Origin: JAEUQQ01 sp963697285
GTDB taxonomy: Bacteria > Acidobacteriota > Vicinamibacteria > Vicinamibacterales > JAFNAJ01
Length of the DNA stretch: 64,000 bases
Assembly: GCA_963697285.1 (NCBI GenBank)
Contig: CAVONI010000002.1
Span: forward strand, 186,001-250,000
Direction: 5' to 3'
Part shown: in pieces, positions 1 through 9,633 of the stretch
How the letters are laid out: each line of letters opens with the position of its first letter
Numbering within the stretch: position 1 is the stretch's first letter
Notes under the pieces: model-generated
Seen by the model: only the letters and a program-made list of their open reading frames with translations
What the model was told of the DNA's origin: nothing
Database searches by the model: none
Made by a program: the position numbers and the translations under genes

Positions 1-875
1 GACGACAGCGCGTGGTAGTGCGGATAGTGCGCGTTGGCGCCGGTCGCCACGAGCGCGAAATACGCCGGCCCCTGGGCACCACCGGCCGTGAAGACCTGAT
101 CGGCCGCCGCCGCGATCTCGTACTCGAACCTGCCCGCCGACGCGACGCGCATGCCCGCGAGGATGCCCTCGCACGCCAGCCGTGTCGCCTCGCGCACCGC
201 CACGATCTCGCGTGGACTCTTCACCAGGCGCATCGCATCGAGGATGGGATCGAGGTTGCGCAGTTCGATCGCCGGATGCGCCTGCCGGATCCGTCCCATG
301 AACGCCGCCTCTTTCGACGTGCGGCCGTCCCAGGGGTCGTTGGCCGACGCCGCCGCGTGCGCGTTCACCTGTCCCCACGTCGATGAACCGAGCGTCTCGG
401 GCCTGAATGGCACGTACACGAGCCGCCCATCCTGGGCGATCTGCGCCAGGGCGGCCGCGAAGCCCTCGCGCGGCACGACCCGCTCGATGCCCGTCAGCGC
501 CTGCGCAGGCTCGCCTGGCACGAGCACCGGTCCCTCGCTGCGCTCGAGCCGTTCGTTGCGCGACGCGATGTAGGCGGTCGTGATCTTCGAGCGTCCATCG
601 ATCACGACGATGGCGCGCGGGACCTCGAGGCCGGTGAGGTAGTAGACCTGGTTGTTCTGGCGGAACCGCTCGTAGGCGGGCCGCTCGGTCGCGCCGCTGA
701 GGATGGCGACCCCGTCGCCGATCTTCGCCATCAGGGCCTGGCGGCGCGCCGCGAACTCGTCCTTCGGAAACGCGGTGGTGAACAGCGGCTGGGCCGATGC
801 CGTCACAGCGCCCAGCAGGCAGATCAGGTTCGACAGGGTGAAGACCAGCGGAAAACGGTAGTGTCGACTCGTCAC
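1..875 (-). CDS. Xaa-Pro aminopeptidase (aminopeptidase P, M24B), 3'-truncated by window edge
   Basis: Exported metallopeptidase that would remove N-terminal residues preceding proline. The frame is open from a GTG at 875 to the window edge (291 codons, C-terminus missing). Residues 1-29 form a signal peptide ending in TASAQ. Residues 33 to about 165 match the AMP_N (creatinase N) domain, including FRQNNQVYYLTGLE. The last visible residues, GANAHYPHYHALS, match the start of the M24 pita-bread catalytic domain. The metal ligands lie outside the window. The start is GTG; no upstream ATG fits. Family assignment is firm, substrate is unknown. It may share a transcript with the symporter upstream, 30 nt away on the same strand. 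Confidence 0.85.
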   Translation of the reverse strand, partial: MTSRHYRFPLVFTLSNLICLLGAVTASAQPLFTTAFPKDEFAARRQALMAKIGDGVAILSGATERPAYERFRQNNQVYYLTGLEVPRAIVVIDGRSKITTAYIASRNERLERSEGPVLVPGEPAQALTGIERVVPREGFAAALAQIAQDGRLVYVPFRPETLGSSTWGQVNAHAAASANDPWDGRTSKEAAFMGRIRQAHPAIELRNLDPILDAMRLVKSPREIVAVREATRLACEGILAGMRVASAGRFEYEIAAAADQVFTAGGAQGPAYFALVATGANAHYPHYHALS

Positions 876-905
876 GTCAGGATCCTCGGAGGGTGTGGTC
901 GGCGC

Positions 906-2450
906 TCAGTGCGCCGCATTGCGCAGCGGCAGGACGGGTGACCAGCGTGCCGTGAGACGCGAGACCAGCGGGAGCAGGACGATGCCCGTGCCCGCGGCCA
1001 GCGTCTTGAAGGGGAACAGCAGCGCCGCGCCATCGTACCAGTCTGCAGGCTGGCCCGGCAGCCACGACGCGAAGATCTCGGGATAGGGAATCGTCGCCGG
1101 CAGCCCCAGCAACGGCTCGCCCCCGCCCAGCCGCAGCACGAGTGCGACGACGAAGGCCGTGACCGAGCCGGCGAGGTTGGCCTTCGAGTCGTAGAGCGCG
1201 AACACGAGCTGCGGGAAGAGCAGCACGAACACGAGGTCGCTCGTGAAGAACCACAGCGCCTGCACGCTCTGGACGCGCAGGGCCATGACGGCCGACGCGG
1301 CGCCGAGCAGCACGATCGTGATCCGGATGAGCGACGTCAACTGCCCGGTCGTCAGGTCGGGCTTCCACAGGCGGTAGCCGCAGTTCCACGCGAACATCGA
1401 CCCCGCCGAGAGGATCGAGGCACTGAAACTCGAGGTGACCGCCCCGATGATGGCGCACAGGCCCAGCACGCCGACGAGCGGCGGGAGCGCGTGACGGAAC
1501 ATCATGGGCAGCGCCTGCGCCGGCTGCAGTTGCAGTTCGGCGGCGAGGCCGGCCGGCCAGGCGTGCAGCAGCGCCGCCTGCCCGATCAGGAGCGGCGGCA
1601 CGGTGAAGGCGATGGTGAGCACACCGGCCAGCAGCGAGTGCGCCTGCGCGCGCCCCGGCGTCCGGCACGACAGCACGCGCTGGAAGTAGCAGTTCCAGGG
1701 CACGCCGCCCAGCATCAGCATGAGGCTGACGTCCCACCACGCGGTTGTGCTCTGCAGCGTCCACAGCGACGCGGTTGGTCCGGTGGGCGGCCACAGGGTC
1801 GATCCTTCCGGGCGCAGGGCCGCATAGCTGTTCCAGATGCCGCCGAGCCCGCCGGCGTACGTGCCCAGCGCCACGAGCGCGGCGGCGAGACCAAGGACGA
1901 CGAGGCCCAACTGGATGACGTCGGTGTAGGCGACCGACCACATGCCGCCTGCCACCGTGTACGCCGTGACGACGACCGCCGACAGCAGGATGGCGGTCGT
2001 GAGCGACATCCCGAGCGTCACGCCGAGCGTCGATCCGATCGCGACGAGCAGCTCCGCGCTCCAGAAGATCTCGGCAAGCATGGCAGGAACGAAGAGCACG
2101 GCAGCCCAGCGCTTCCCGAAGCGCGCTTCGAACGGATCGATGAGCGTGGTGAAGGCGTGCCGCCGCATCGTCCGCGCGAAGAAGAGCCCGCCGATCAGCA
2201 GACTGATGCCGAAACAGACGCCACCCTGCAGCCCCGACACGACACTCGATCGGTAGACACCTTCGGCGGTGCCGAGCAGGTATCCGCCATCCACCCACGT
2301 GGCGGTCATCGTCAGCGTCGCGATCCAGACGGGCATGTTCCGCCCGGCGACGATCAGGTCTGACGTGTCGCCACGCCTCACCCGCCGCGCGGCGAACCAT
2401 CCGATGCCGAGAAACGCGGCGTACATCACGAGGACGACGACCGTGGCCAT
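906..2450 (-). CDS. Sodium:solute symporter (SSS family, choline-transporter-like)
   Basis: Inner-membrane sodium-coupled transporter of 514 residues with about 13 hydrophobic segments. SSS-type features are the loop around residues 30-60 (AGRNMPVWIATLTMTATWVD, GGYLLGTAEGVY) and a NCYFQRVLS motif near residue 245. The latter resembles the high-affinity choline transporter subgroup (SLC5A7), so choline or a related quaternary amine is the best guess, but the substrate is inferred. I start at ATG 2450 (MATVVVLVMYAAFLG), which leads straight into the first membrane helix; an in-frame ATG at 2501 would add 17 non-hydrophobic residues. It is divergent from the M28 peptidase gene, sharing a 71-nt control region. 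Confidence 0.85.
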   Translation of the reverse strand: MATVVVLVMYAAFLGIGWFAARRVRRGDTSDLIVAGRNMPVWIATLTMTATWVDGGYLLGTAEGVYRSSVVSGLQGGVCFGISLLIGGLFFARTMRRHAFTTLIDPFEARFGKRWAAVLFVPAMLAEIFWSAELLVAIGSTLGVTLGMSLTTAILLSAVVVTAYTVAGGMWSVAYTDVIQLGLVVLGLAAALVALGTYAGGLGGIWNSYAALRPEGSTLWPPTGPTASLWTLQSTTAWWDVSLMLMLGGVPWNCYFQRVLSCRTPGRAQAHSLLAGVLTIAFTVPPLLIGQAALLHAWPAGLAAELQLQPAQALPMMFRHALPPLVGVLGLCAIIGAVTSSFSASILSAGSMFAWNCGYRLWKPDLTTGQLTSLIRITIVLLGAASAVMALRVQSVQALWFFTSDLVFVLLFPQLVFALYDSKANLAGSVTAFVVALVLRLGGGEPLLGLPATIPYPEIFASWLPGQPADWYDGAALLFPFKTLAAGTGIVLLPLVSRLTARWSPVLPLRNAAH

Positions 2451-2521
2451 GTTCGGGCGACAGCATACACGGGGCGGGGTACTGATATCCTTCGCGGCCA
2501 CTGACCCTCAGGAGCCTCCAC

Positions 2522-4690
2522 ATGCGTCGTGTCGTTCCGCTCTCGCTCTCCCTGTGTTTCGTGTTCGTGGTGGCGTCCATCGCGCCCAGTGCCCAGGACG
2601 CGAAGCGGCCGCCACTCGGCTTCACACAGGCGACAGCTGACGCCAGCGCACGCTTCGAGCGCATCGCGCTCGACACGCCCACGCCCGACAACGCACGCCG
2701 ATGGCTCTTCCAGCTCACGGGTGAGCCGCACGTCGCAGGGACGCCGGCCGAGAAGAAGGTGGCCGAGTACGTGCGCGACCGCTTCAAGGAGTTCGGTCTC
2801 GACACCGAGATCGTTCGCTACGACGTGTTCCTCAACCACCCGCGGCAGGTCTCGCTCAAGATGACCCGGCCGCGCGAGGAGTCGCTCTCGCTCATCGAGG
2901 ACGCCTACGCGCAGGACAACGACTCGACGCCGCTCGGGATGTTCCCCGCGTTCCACGGTTACGGCGCGTCGGGGACGGCGTCGGGTGAAGTGGTCTACGT
3001 CAACTACGGCTCGCCCGCCGACCACGAGCGGCTGAAGCAGATGGGGATCTCGGTCGAGGGCCGCATCGCGCTCGTGCGCTACGGGGGCGCGTTCCGCGGC
3101 CTGAAGGTCAAGGAAGCCCAGGACCGCGGGGCGACGGGCGTGTTGATCTTCTCTGACCCCGCCGACGATGGCTACATGCGTGGAGACGTGTTCCCCGACG
3201 GGCCGATGCGGCCCCCGTCGGCCATCCAGCGCGGATCGGTGCAGTACCTGTCGCTGCAGCCCGGCGACCCGTCGACGCCCGGTGGCATCGCCTCGACCTC
3301 GTCGGCGAAGCGCATCACGCGCGACCAGATGACGAACGTGCCGAAGATTCCGTCGCTGCCCATCTCGTACCGCGAGGCCGAGAAACTGCTGCGCGCGCTG
3401 GGCGGACCGCGCGTGCCCGACACCTGGCAAGGCGGCCTGCCCTTCTCGTATCACGTCGGTCCCGGCGGCACGGCCGTCGAGATGAGCGTTGACATGGACG
3501 AAGGCCTGAAGCCCATCTACAACGTCGTCGCCAGGGTACCGGGCACCGGCGACCAGGTGCTGGTGGTCGGCAACCACCGCGATGCCTGGACGCCTGGCGC
3601 GGTGGATCCCAACTCGGGAACCGCGGCCATGCTCGAGGCCGCGCGCGCCCTCGGCGCGGCCGTGAAGGCGGGATGGAAGCCGAAGCGCACCATCCTCTTC
3701 TGCTCGTGGGATGCCGAGGAATACGGCCTGGTCGGATCGACCGAGTGGGCCGAGGACAACGCCGCGATGCTCGGCGCGAAGGCCGTCGCGTACCTGAACG
3801 TCGATGCCGCCGTCACCGGACCGAACTTCGGCGCGTCAGGTGTGCCCTCGATGCGCGATGTCGTGCGAGAGGTGGCCGCCCTCGTGCCAGAGCCGAGGCG
3901 GGGCGGCACCGTTGGCGCCGCCTGGGAGCAGCGATCGAAGACCGCGTGGGCGCAGGCGGCCCCCGTCGTCCTCGACGGCAAGGACGCCGCCTTCGACCTT
4001 CAACTCGGGCGCCTCGGCTCGGGTTCCGACTACACCGTGTTCCTCGACCACCTCGGCATCCCGTCGGCCGACATGGGGTTCGGTGGATCGTACGGGGTCT
4101 ATCACTCGGTGTACGACAACTACTACTGGATGTCGCACTTCGGTGATCCCGAGTTCCTCTACCACCAGGCGGCGGCGCGCCTGCTGGGCCTGCTGACCAT
4201 GCGGATGGCGACAGCCGACGTGGTCCCGCTGCGGTTCGCCGGATACGCGACGGCGTTGCGCGATGACCTGGATGCCATGCGCAGCGATGTCGTGCGCACC
4301 GCACGCACGGCCACGGGCGATCCCTTCCTGCCAGACTTCGCGCCGATCGTGAAGGCGCTGGCCGACTTCGACGCGGCGGGCCGGGCCGCCGACGCGGCTG
4401 TCGATCGCGCGCTGGGCGCGGGCGATTCGGCGGGCTTCGAGCGCATGAACCAGGCCCTGAACGTGGTCGAGCGTGCGTTCCTCGACAAGGACGGCCTCCC
4501 GGGGCGCCCCTGGTTCCGGCACCAGTTGATCGGTCCAGGGCTGACGACGGGCTATGCGCCGTGGCCCTTCCCCGCCTTGCGCGAGGCCGTCGAGAAGAAG
4601 GACGCTGCCATGTTCGACCGCGAGTCGCGCCGCATCCAGGCCGCCGTGGCCGCGGGAACCGCGAGGCTGCGCGAGGTGTCAGCGCGATAG
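2522..4690 (+). CDS. Exported M28 metallopeptidase, glutamate carboxypeptidase II-like
   Basis: 722 residues with the full architecture of the glutamate carboxypeptidase II/transferrin-receptor-like branch of M28. There is a signal peptide (about 1-25, ending PSAQ), a protease-associated insert around residues 110-290, the dizinc peptidase domain and a C-terminal dimerisation-like helical domain. Visible zinc and catalytic residues are H352 and D354 in NHRDAW, E399-E400 in SWDAEEYG and H528 in GVYHSVYD. It probably trims acidic or other C-terminal residues from peptides in the periplasm. An AGGAG Shine-Dalgarno lies 8 nt before ATG 2522. No sign of disruption. Exact substrate unknown. Confidence 0.92.
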   Translation: MRRVVPLSLSLCFVFVVASIAPSAQDAKRPPLGFTQATADASARFERIALDTPTPDNARRWLFQLTGEPHVAGTPAEKKVAEYVRDRFKEFGLDTEIVRYDVFLNHPRQVSLKMTRPREESLSLIEDAYAQDNDSTPLGMFPAFHGYGASGTASGEVVYVNYGSPADHERLKQMGISVEGRIALVRYGGAFRGLKVKEAQDRGATGVLIFSDPADDGYMRGDVFPDGPMRPPSAIQRGSVQYLSLQPGDPSTPGGIASTSSAKRITRDQMTNVPKIPSLPISYREAEKLLRALGGPRVPDTWQGGLPFSYHVGPGGTAVEMSVDMDEGLKPIYNVVARVPGTGDQVLVVGNHRDAWTPGAVDPNSGTAAMLEAARALGAAVKAGWKPKRTILFCSWDAEEYGLVGSTEWAEDNAAMLGAKAVAYLNVDAAVTGPNFGASGVPSMRDVVREVAALVPEPRRGGTVGAAWEQRSKTAWAQAAPVVLDGKDAAFDLQLGRLGSGSDYTVFLDHLGIPSADMGFGGSYGVYHSVYDNYYWMSHFGDPEFLYHQAAARLLGLLTMRMATADVVPLRFAGYATALRDDLDAMRSDVVRTARTATGDPFLPDFAPIVKALADFDAAGRAADAAVDRALGAGDSAGFERMNQALNVVERAFLDKDGLPGRPWFRHQLIGPGLTTGYAPWPFPALREAVEKKDAAMFDRESRRIQAAVAAGTARLREVSAR

Positions 4691-4775
4691 ATGCGGGTGA
4701 GCGGCGTGCACCGCCTGCGGGATGCACCGCTTCGACGATGTGCCACAATGAACGGTCGGTCAAAGGACCTCAACG

Positions 4776-6969
4776 ATGCCTGTTCGCGCGTGGACCGCTG
4801 CCGTCACCCGGGTCCTGCATGGCGCAGTCCCGACGATGGTGTTGATCGCGTCTGCCGCCGTTGCCCAACCCCAACCGATGAAGCTGATCTATCCACCGGC
4901 TCACAAAGCCGACGTCGTCGACTACTACCACGGTACCCGGGTGGCCGATCCGTACCGCTGGCTTGAAGATGCCGGCGACCCTGACACCGTCCGCTGGGTC
5001 GATGCGCAGAACCAGCTGGTGCGCAAGTATTTCGATGGCGCAGAGCGCGACGCCATCCGCGCGCGCCTCGCGCAACTGCGCGACTTCGCACGCACGGGGA
5101 CGCCGTCGCAGCACGGATCGCGACTGTTCGTGACGAAGAACACGGGCCTCCAGAACCAGGACGTGCTCTACGTGCAGGACGGCCTCGGCGGCACGCCCCG
5201 GCTCGTGATCGATCCCAACACGCTCAGCGCCGATGGCACCGTCGCACTCACCGATGTCACGCCCACCGACGATGGGATGCTGATGGCGTACGCGCTGTCG
5301 ACGAGCGGCAGCGATCGGCAGGACCTGTTCGTCCGCGACGTCACGACCGGAAAGGACCTGCCCGACACGCTGCACTGGGTGAAGTTCACGAGCATCAGCT
5401 GGCTGAAAGACAAGAGCGGCTTTTACTACACGCGCTTCCCCAGGCCCGGCTCGGTGCCCGAGGGCGACGAGAACTACTTCTGCCAGGTCTACTTCCACAA
5501 GATCGGTGATGCGCAGGAAAAGGACACGCTCGTGTTCGAGCGTCCCGACGAGAAGGAAGAGATCTTCGCCGTGTCGACCGCGCTCGAGGATCGCGTGCTG
5601 GTCATCACCGGCTACAAGGGCTCCGGGAGCAAGAGCGAGGTCCGCGTGCTCGAGCGCCGGCGCCGCAGGTGCGGCGCCGATCGTGCTCTTCGAGGGTTTT
5701 GCTGACGCCTGGAACTTCATCGACAGCACCGCGGATCGCCTCTTTTTCACGACCGACCTCGATGCGAAGAAGGGCCGGATCGTGTCGGTGACGTTGCCGG
5801 CGACGCTTGCCTCATCGCCGGCCGAGGGTGCGGGCCGTCGCGGCGTCCCCGGCATCGCCGGCGCAGCGGTCGCGCCGGTGGTCGCCCAGACCGACGACCG
5901 TCTCGAGAGCGCCACGCTCGCGAAGCGACACCTCGTCATCTCGTACCTGCACAATGCGAGCGCCAGGGTCGTCACGGTCTCGCTCGATGGCGGTGCCGTG
6001 CACGAGGTGACGCTGCCCGCGATCGGCACGCTGCGCGCGCTCAATGCCGATCCGTCGAGCACCGACGTGTTCATCGGGCTCGAGTCGTACACGTTTCCGC
6101 CGACGCCCTTCCGCTACGACCTCACCTCGAAGACCCTGACGGTGTTCGCAAGAGTCGAGAGCCCGGTAGACGCGTCGGCCTATGACGTGCAGCAGGTGTG
6201 GTACCCGTCGCGCGACGGCACCAGGGTGTCGATGTTCCTCGTCCACAGGAAGGGGCTCGCACTCGACGGCACGCGTCCGACGCACCTGTACGGCTACGGC
6301 GGATTCGACATCAGCCTGACGCCGGCATTCGACCCGTCGGAGTTCGTGTTCCTCGAACGCGGGGGCGTCTTCGCCGTGGCCAACCTGCGCGGTGGCGGCG
6401 AGTACGGCGAGGCCTGGCACGAGGCCGGGATGCTCGAGAAGAAGCAGAACGTCTTCGACGACTTCATCAACGCGGCCGAGTGGCTGATCGCCAACAAGTA
6501 CACCGCGACGCGATACCTGGCAATCGAGGGCGCGAGCAACGGCGGGCTGCTGACGGGCGCCGTCCTGGTGCAGCGCCCCGAGCTGTTCGGCGCGGTGGTG
6601 TGCCGGGTGCCGGTCGCCGACATGCTGCGCTATCACCGCTTCACCGTCGGGCGGTTCTGGATCCCCGAGTACGGGTCGGCCGACGACCCGGCGCAGTTCC
6701 CGTTCCTGTTCACGTACTCGCCGCTGCACAACGTGAGGGATGGTGTCGCGTATCCGACAACGCTGGTGATGACCGCCGACACCGACGACCGGGTGGCCCC
6801 CGGGATGGCCAAGAAGTTCGCGGCCCGGCTGCAGGCGGCGACCGGCGGGTCGGCGCCCATCCTGATCCGCATCGAGTCGAAGGCCGGCCACGGCGCGGGC
6901 AAGCCCGTCGCGAAGATCCTCGACGAAGACGCCGACATCTACACGTTCCTGATCCAGAGCCTGCGGTAG
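4776..6969 (+). CDS. Prolyl oligopeptidase (S9A), one apparent frameshift near 5660
   Basis: Serine peptidase that cleaves short peptides after proline. The signal peptide (to about residue 30, SAAVAQ) predicts export. The N-terminal part (DPYRWLED, then a beta-propeller) reads from ATG 4776, and the alpha/beta-hydrolase domain reads in the next frame. Removing one C near 5660 joins them as LERGAAGAAPIVLFEGF and gives 730 residues, normal for the family. The catalytic triad is visible: Ser in GASNGG (codon 6534), Asp in DTDDRV (about 6784) and His in AGHGAG (about 6890). The break is more likely a sequencing insertion than a real mutation because the 3' part keeps every catalytic residue. Confidence 0.9.
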
Positions 6970-7082
6970 CGGCCGACCGGCGGATCGCGCCGCGTCGCCC
7001 TGCACCGCACTGGTGCAGGCGGGCCCGTCAGCCGACAATGGATCCGGGACTGATCCTTGCTTTGCCCTCTCGCGGACCCCTG

Positions 7083-9593
7083 ATGAAGACCCTGCCCGTG
7101 CTTCGACTCTTTCGCGCGTTGTTCGCTTCTGCGCTGCTCCTCGTGCCAGCCGCCCTTGTGGCCCAACCTGCTCCCACCGGACCGGTGCCGGAGGCCGCAC
7201 GCTGGGGCGTCGTGAACGACCACATCCTCACGTCTGACGCCGCGCTCCAGAAGGTGCGCAACGCCGGCTTCGGATGGGTGCGGTACCTGGTGTTCTGGAA
7301 CCTGGTGAACCCGACCGCGTCCACTTACGACTGGCACCAGGTAGACCTGGAGTTGACGCGACTCGAAGCCGCGGGACTCAACGTGTACTTCCAGGTGGCG
7401 GCGCCTGCGACATGGGCGCTGTCGGGCCCACCCGTCAGCTATCCGAACGACCAGGCGCTCTACTACTGCCTCGATCCGAACGCCGTGCTGGGCACGGCCG
7501 ACCCGTACAAGCGGATTCCCGACTGCGAAGACGACCACCACCCCCGCCCCGAGGCGGTCCACGCGTTCGCGACCGCCCTCGCGTCTCGTTACAAGGGAAG
7601 GGTGAAGGCCTATGGCTTCGGCGGCGAGCGGCACAGCCGGGTGTTCTGGCAGGGCGCCGCCAACGGCGACGTCTCACGTGATCAGTTCGTCGATGAACTC
7701 CTGCGGCCCGCGTACCTGGCGATCAAGGCAGCGGATCCCGGCGCCCTCGTCGTCGGGCCCGACGTGGACCGGACCGATGAACTCGACGCGTTGCTCCGCC
7801 GCGAGCGGGATGGCGTGGCGGCGGGGAAGAGCCCGGTGGCCGACGTCCTCACCTTTCACACGTTCCACCACGGCACGTGGTACGACCCGGAGTCGTTCGA
7901 ACTCGGCATTCCGGGTGCTCCGTCGCTGGCTCCACTGCGCGACGTCATCACCGAATTCAGCGCGGGCCGCCCGCTCTGGCTCACCGAGACGGGCTTCTGG
8001 GTGAAGGAAGGCGAAACGACACGCGCGCAGCAGGCTGCGTGGCTCGACACGTTCATGCGCGGCATCGCGGCCCGGCCCTGGATCGACAAGACGTTCGTGT
8101 ACAGGATGCTCAACGACACACCGACGGACTTCGGCCTGCTGAATCGTGATGCGACCCTGAGCGCGACACCGGCCTTCACGGCCGCCGCCTCGTACATGGG
8201 ATCGCTGGCGCTGCCGAAGTTCTACTTCCTCGCCGAAGGCGCGGCTGGCACGTTTTTCGACATGGACGTTGCGGTCGCGAACCCGAGCGGCTCCAGCACC
8301 CCGATCAAGGCGACGTTCCTGAAGAAGGACGGCACGGTCCTGGTGAAGACGCCCACCCTGGCGGCGAACTCGCGCTCGACCATCCGGTACGAACTCGACG
8401 TCGATCCGTCGCCGTTCAGCGAGGTCTCGACCGTCGTCGAATCCACCACCGGTGTGCCACTCGCCGTGGAGCGAACGCTGTTCTGGAACAACGACTACTA
8501 CGGTGGCCACACCGGAAGTGCGGTCTCGGCGCCGGCGCGCACGTGGTACTTCGGCGAGGGCTTCCAGGGCCTGTTCGACACGTTCGTGCTGCTCGCCAAC
8601 GCCACCGCGACCGACGCCAGCGTGACGCTGACGTTCCTGCGCGAGAGCGGCTCGCCGGTCAGCTACGACGTGGCCGTGCCGGCGAACTCGCGACAGACCG
8701 TCTGGGCCATCCAGGTGCTCGAGAACGGCGTCGCCGCGCTCGACGGCCAGGCCTTCGCCATCCGCGTGGACTCCGACGTGCCGATCATCGCGGAGCGATC
8801 GATGTACTTCAACGCGGGCGGCCTGTTCTGGGGCGCCGGGCACGAGTCTGCCGGCGTCTCGGAGTTGTCGACCACGTGGTTCCTCGCCGAGGGCAAGACC
8901 GGCGACATCTTCGACACCTACATCCTCGTCGGCAACCCGAGCCCCGATCCAGCCCAGATCACCTTCACGTTTCTCATCGGCGATCCCGGGGTGCCGCCCG
9001 TCGTGGCGACCACGACCGTCGCTGCGGCCAAGCGCTTCACCCTGGATGCCGAGAGCGCGTACCTGAACCTCGCGAGCGACGGAGGCGCACTGACGCTGGT
9101 CAGTGGCGATATCAACGTGCTGCGTGACGCGCCGTTCTCAACCAAGGTCGAAGCGACCAACGGCGTACCGATCGTCGTCGAGCGCGCGATGTACTGGCCT
9201 GGAGGATTCGGCACCTGGGCAGAGGCCCACAACAGCTTCGGCGTCACCGCGACGGGCCTGACGTGGGCGCTGGCCGAAGGGCGCACAGGCCGCGGGCGAG
9301 GGTTCGAGACCTACATCCTGGTGGCCAACCCGTCGCTGCAGGCCGCAGAGGTGACCGTAACGTTCCTGAAGACGTCCGGTGCGCCGTTCAGCCAGACGTA
9401 CACGATTGCCCCGACGAGCCGCTTCAACATCGTGCCCGGCGACCTGCCCGAACTCTCCGACAGCGAGTTCTCGGCGATCATCAGGTCGACCAACGGCGTC
9501 GAAATCGTCGTCGAGCGCGCCATGTACTGGAACGGTCCGGGCGCATCGTTCTGGGCAGGCGGCAGCAATGCCACCGCCGTGAAGCTGCAGTAG
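7083..9593 (+). CDS. Secreted glycosidase-like protein with four C-terminal repeat modules
   Basis: 836 residues. Signal peptide 1-27 (ALVAQ), then a domain of about 340 residues resembling a TIM-barrel glycoside hydrolase of the GH39/GH5 type. Supporting motifs are RNAGFGWVRYLVFWNLVNP near the start, a possible acid/base region GFGGERHSRVFWQG and a possible nucleophile in WLTETGF. The usual NEP motif at the acid/base position is not seen, so activity is uncertain. Four repeats follow, each opening with W/Y-x-L/F-AEG (residues 381, 488, 599, 728) and closing with TNGVPIVVERAMYW-like text; these look like beta-sandwich adhesion or carbohydrate-binding modules. I use ATG 7083 because the signal peptide starts there; the upstream open frame belongs to the overlapping peptidase gene. 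Confidence 0.75.
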   Translation: MKTLPVLRLFRALFASALLLVPAALVAQPAPTGPVPEAARWGVVNDHILTSDAALQKVRNAGFGWVRYLVFWNLVNPTASTYDWHQVDLELTRLEAAGLNVYFQVAAPATWALSGPPVSYPNDQALYYCLDPNAVLGTADPYKRIPDCEDDHHPRPEAVHAFATALASRYKGRVKAYGFGGERHSRVFWQGAANGDVSRDQFVDELLRPAYLAIKAADPGALVVGPDVDRTDELDALLRRERDGVAAGKSPVADVLTFHTFHHGTWYDPESFELGIPGAPSLAPLRDVITEFSAGRPLWLTETGFWVKEGETTRAQQAAWLDTFMRGIAARPWIDKTFVYRMLNDTPTDFGLLNRDATLSATPAFTAAASYMGSLALPKFYFLAEGAAGTFFDMDVAVANPSGSSTPIKATFLKKDGTVLVKTPTLAANSRSTIRYELDVDPSPFSEVSTVVESTTGVPLAVERTLFWNNDYYGGHTGSAVSAPARTWYFGEGFQGLFDTFVLLANATATDASVTLTFLRESGSPVSYDVAVPANSRQTVWAIQVLENGVAALDGQAFAIRVDSDVPIIAERSMYFNAGGLFWGAGHESAGVSELSTTWFLAEGKTGDIFDTYILVGNPSPDPAQITFTFLIGDPGVPPVVATTTVAAAKRFTLDAESAYLNLASDGGALTLVSGDINVLRDAPFSTKVEATNGVPIVVERAMYWPGGFGTWAEAHNSFGVTATGLTWALAEGRTGRGRGFETYILVANPSLQAAEVTVTFLKTSGAPFSQTYTIAPTSRFNIVPGDLPELSDSEFSAIIRSTNGVEIVVERAMYWNGPGASFWAGGSNATAVKLQ

Positions 9594-9621
9594 GCGCCGG
9601 CGGCCAGCGACGACCCCGACA

Positions 9622-9627
9622 TATCAT
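9622..9627 (+). promoter_or_regulatory. Candidate -10 element, leaderless start
   Basis: TATCAT lies 6 nt before ATG 9634, and no Shine-Dalgarno is present between them. A transcript would start at or next to the A of the ATG. No convincing -35 is visible. Confidence 0.35.
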
Positions 9628-9633
9628 TCAGGC

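Noticed and set aside
877..2805. Long minus-strand open frame overlapping the symporter and the M28 gene
   Set aside because: Arg/Ala-rich shadow of the real genes; no recognisable domain, while the symporter frame is clearly coding.
6198..7082. N-terminal extension of the glycosidase-like gene into the peptidase gene
   Set aside because: The translation there is the Arg-rich shadow of the peptidase; the signal peptide begins at 7083.
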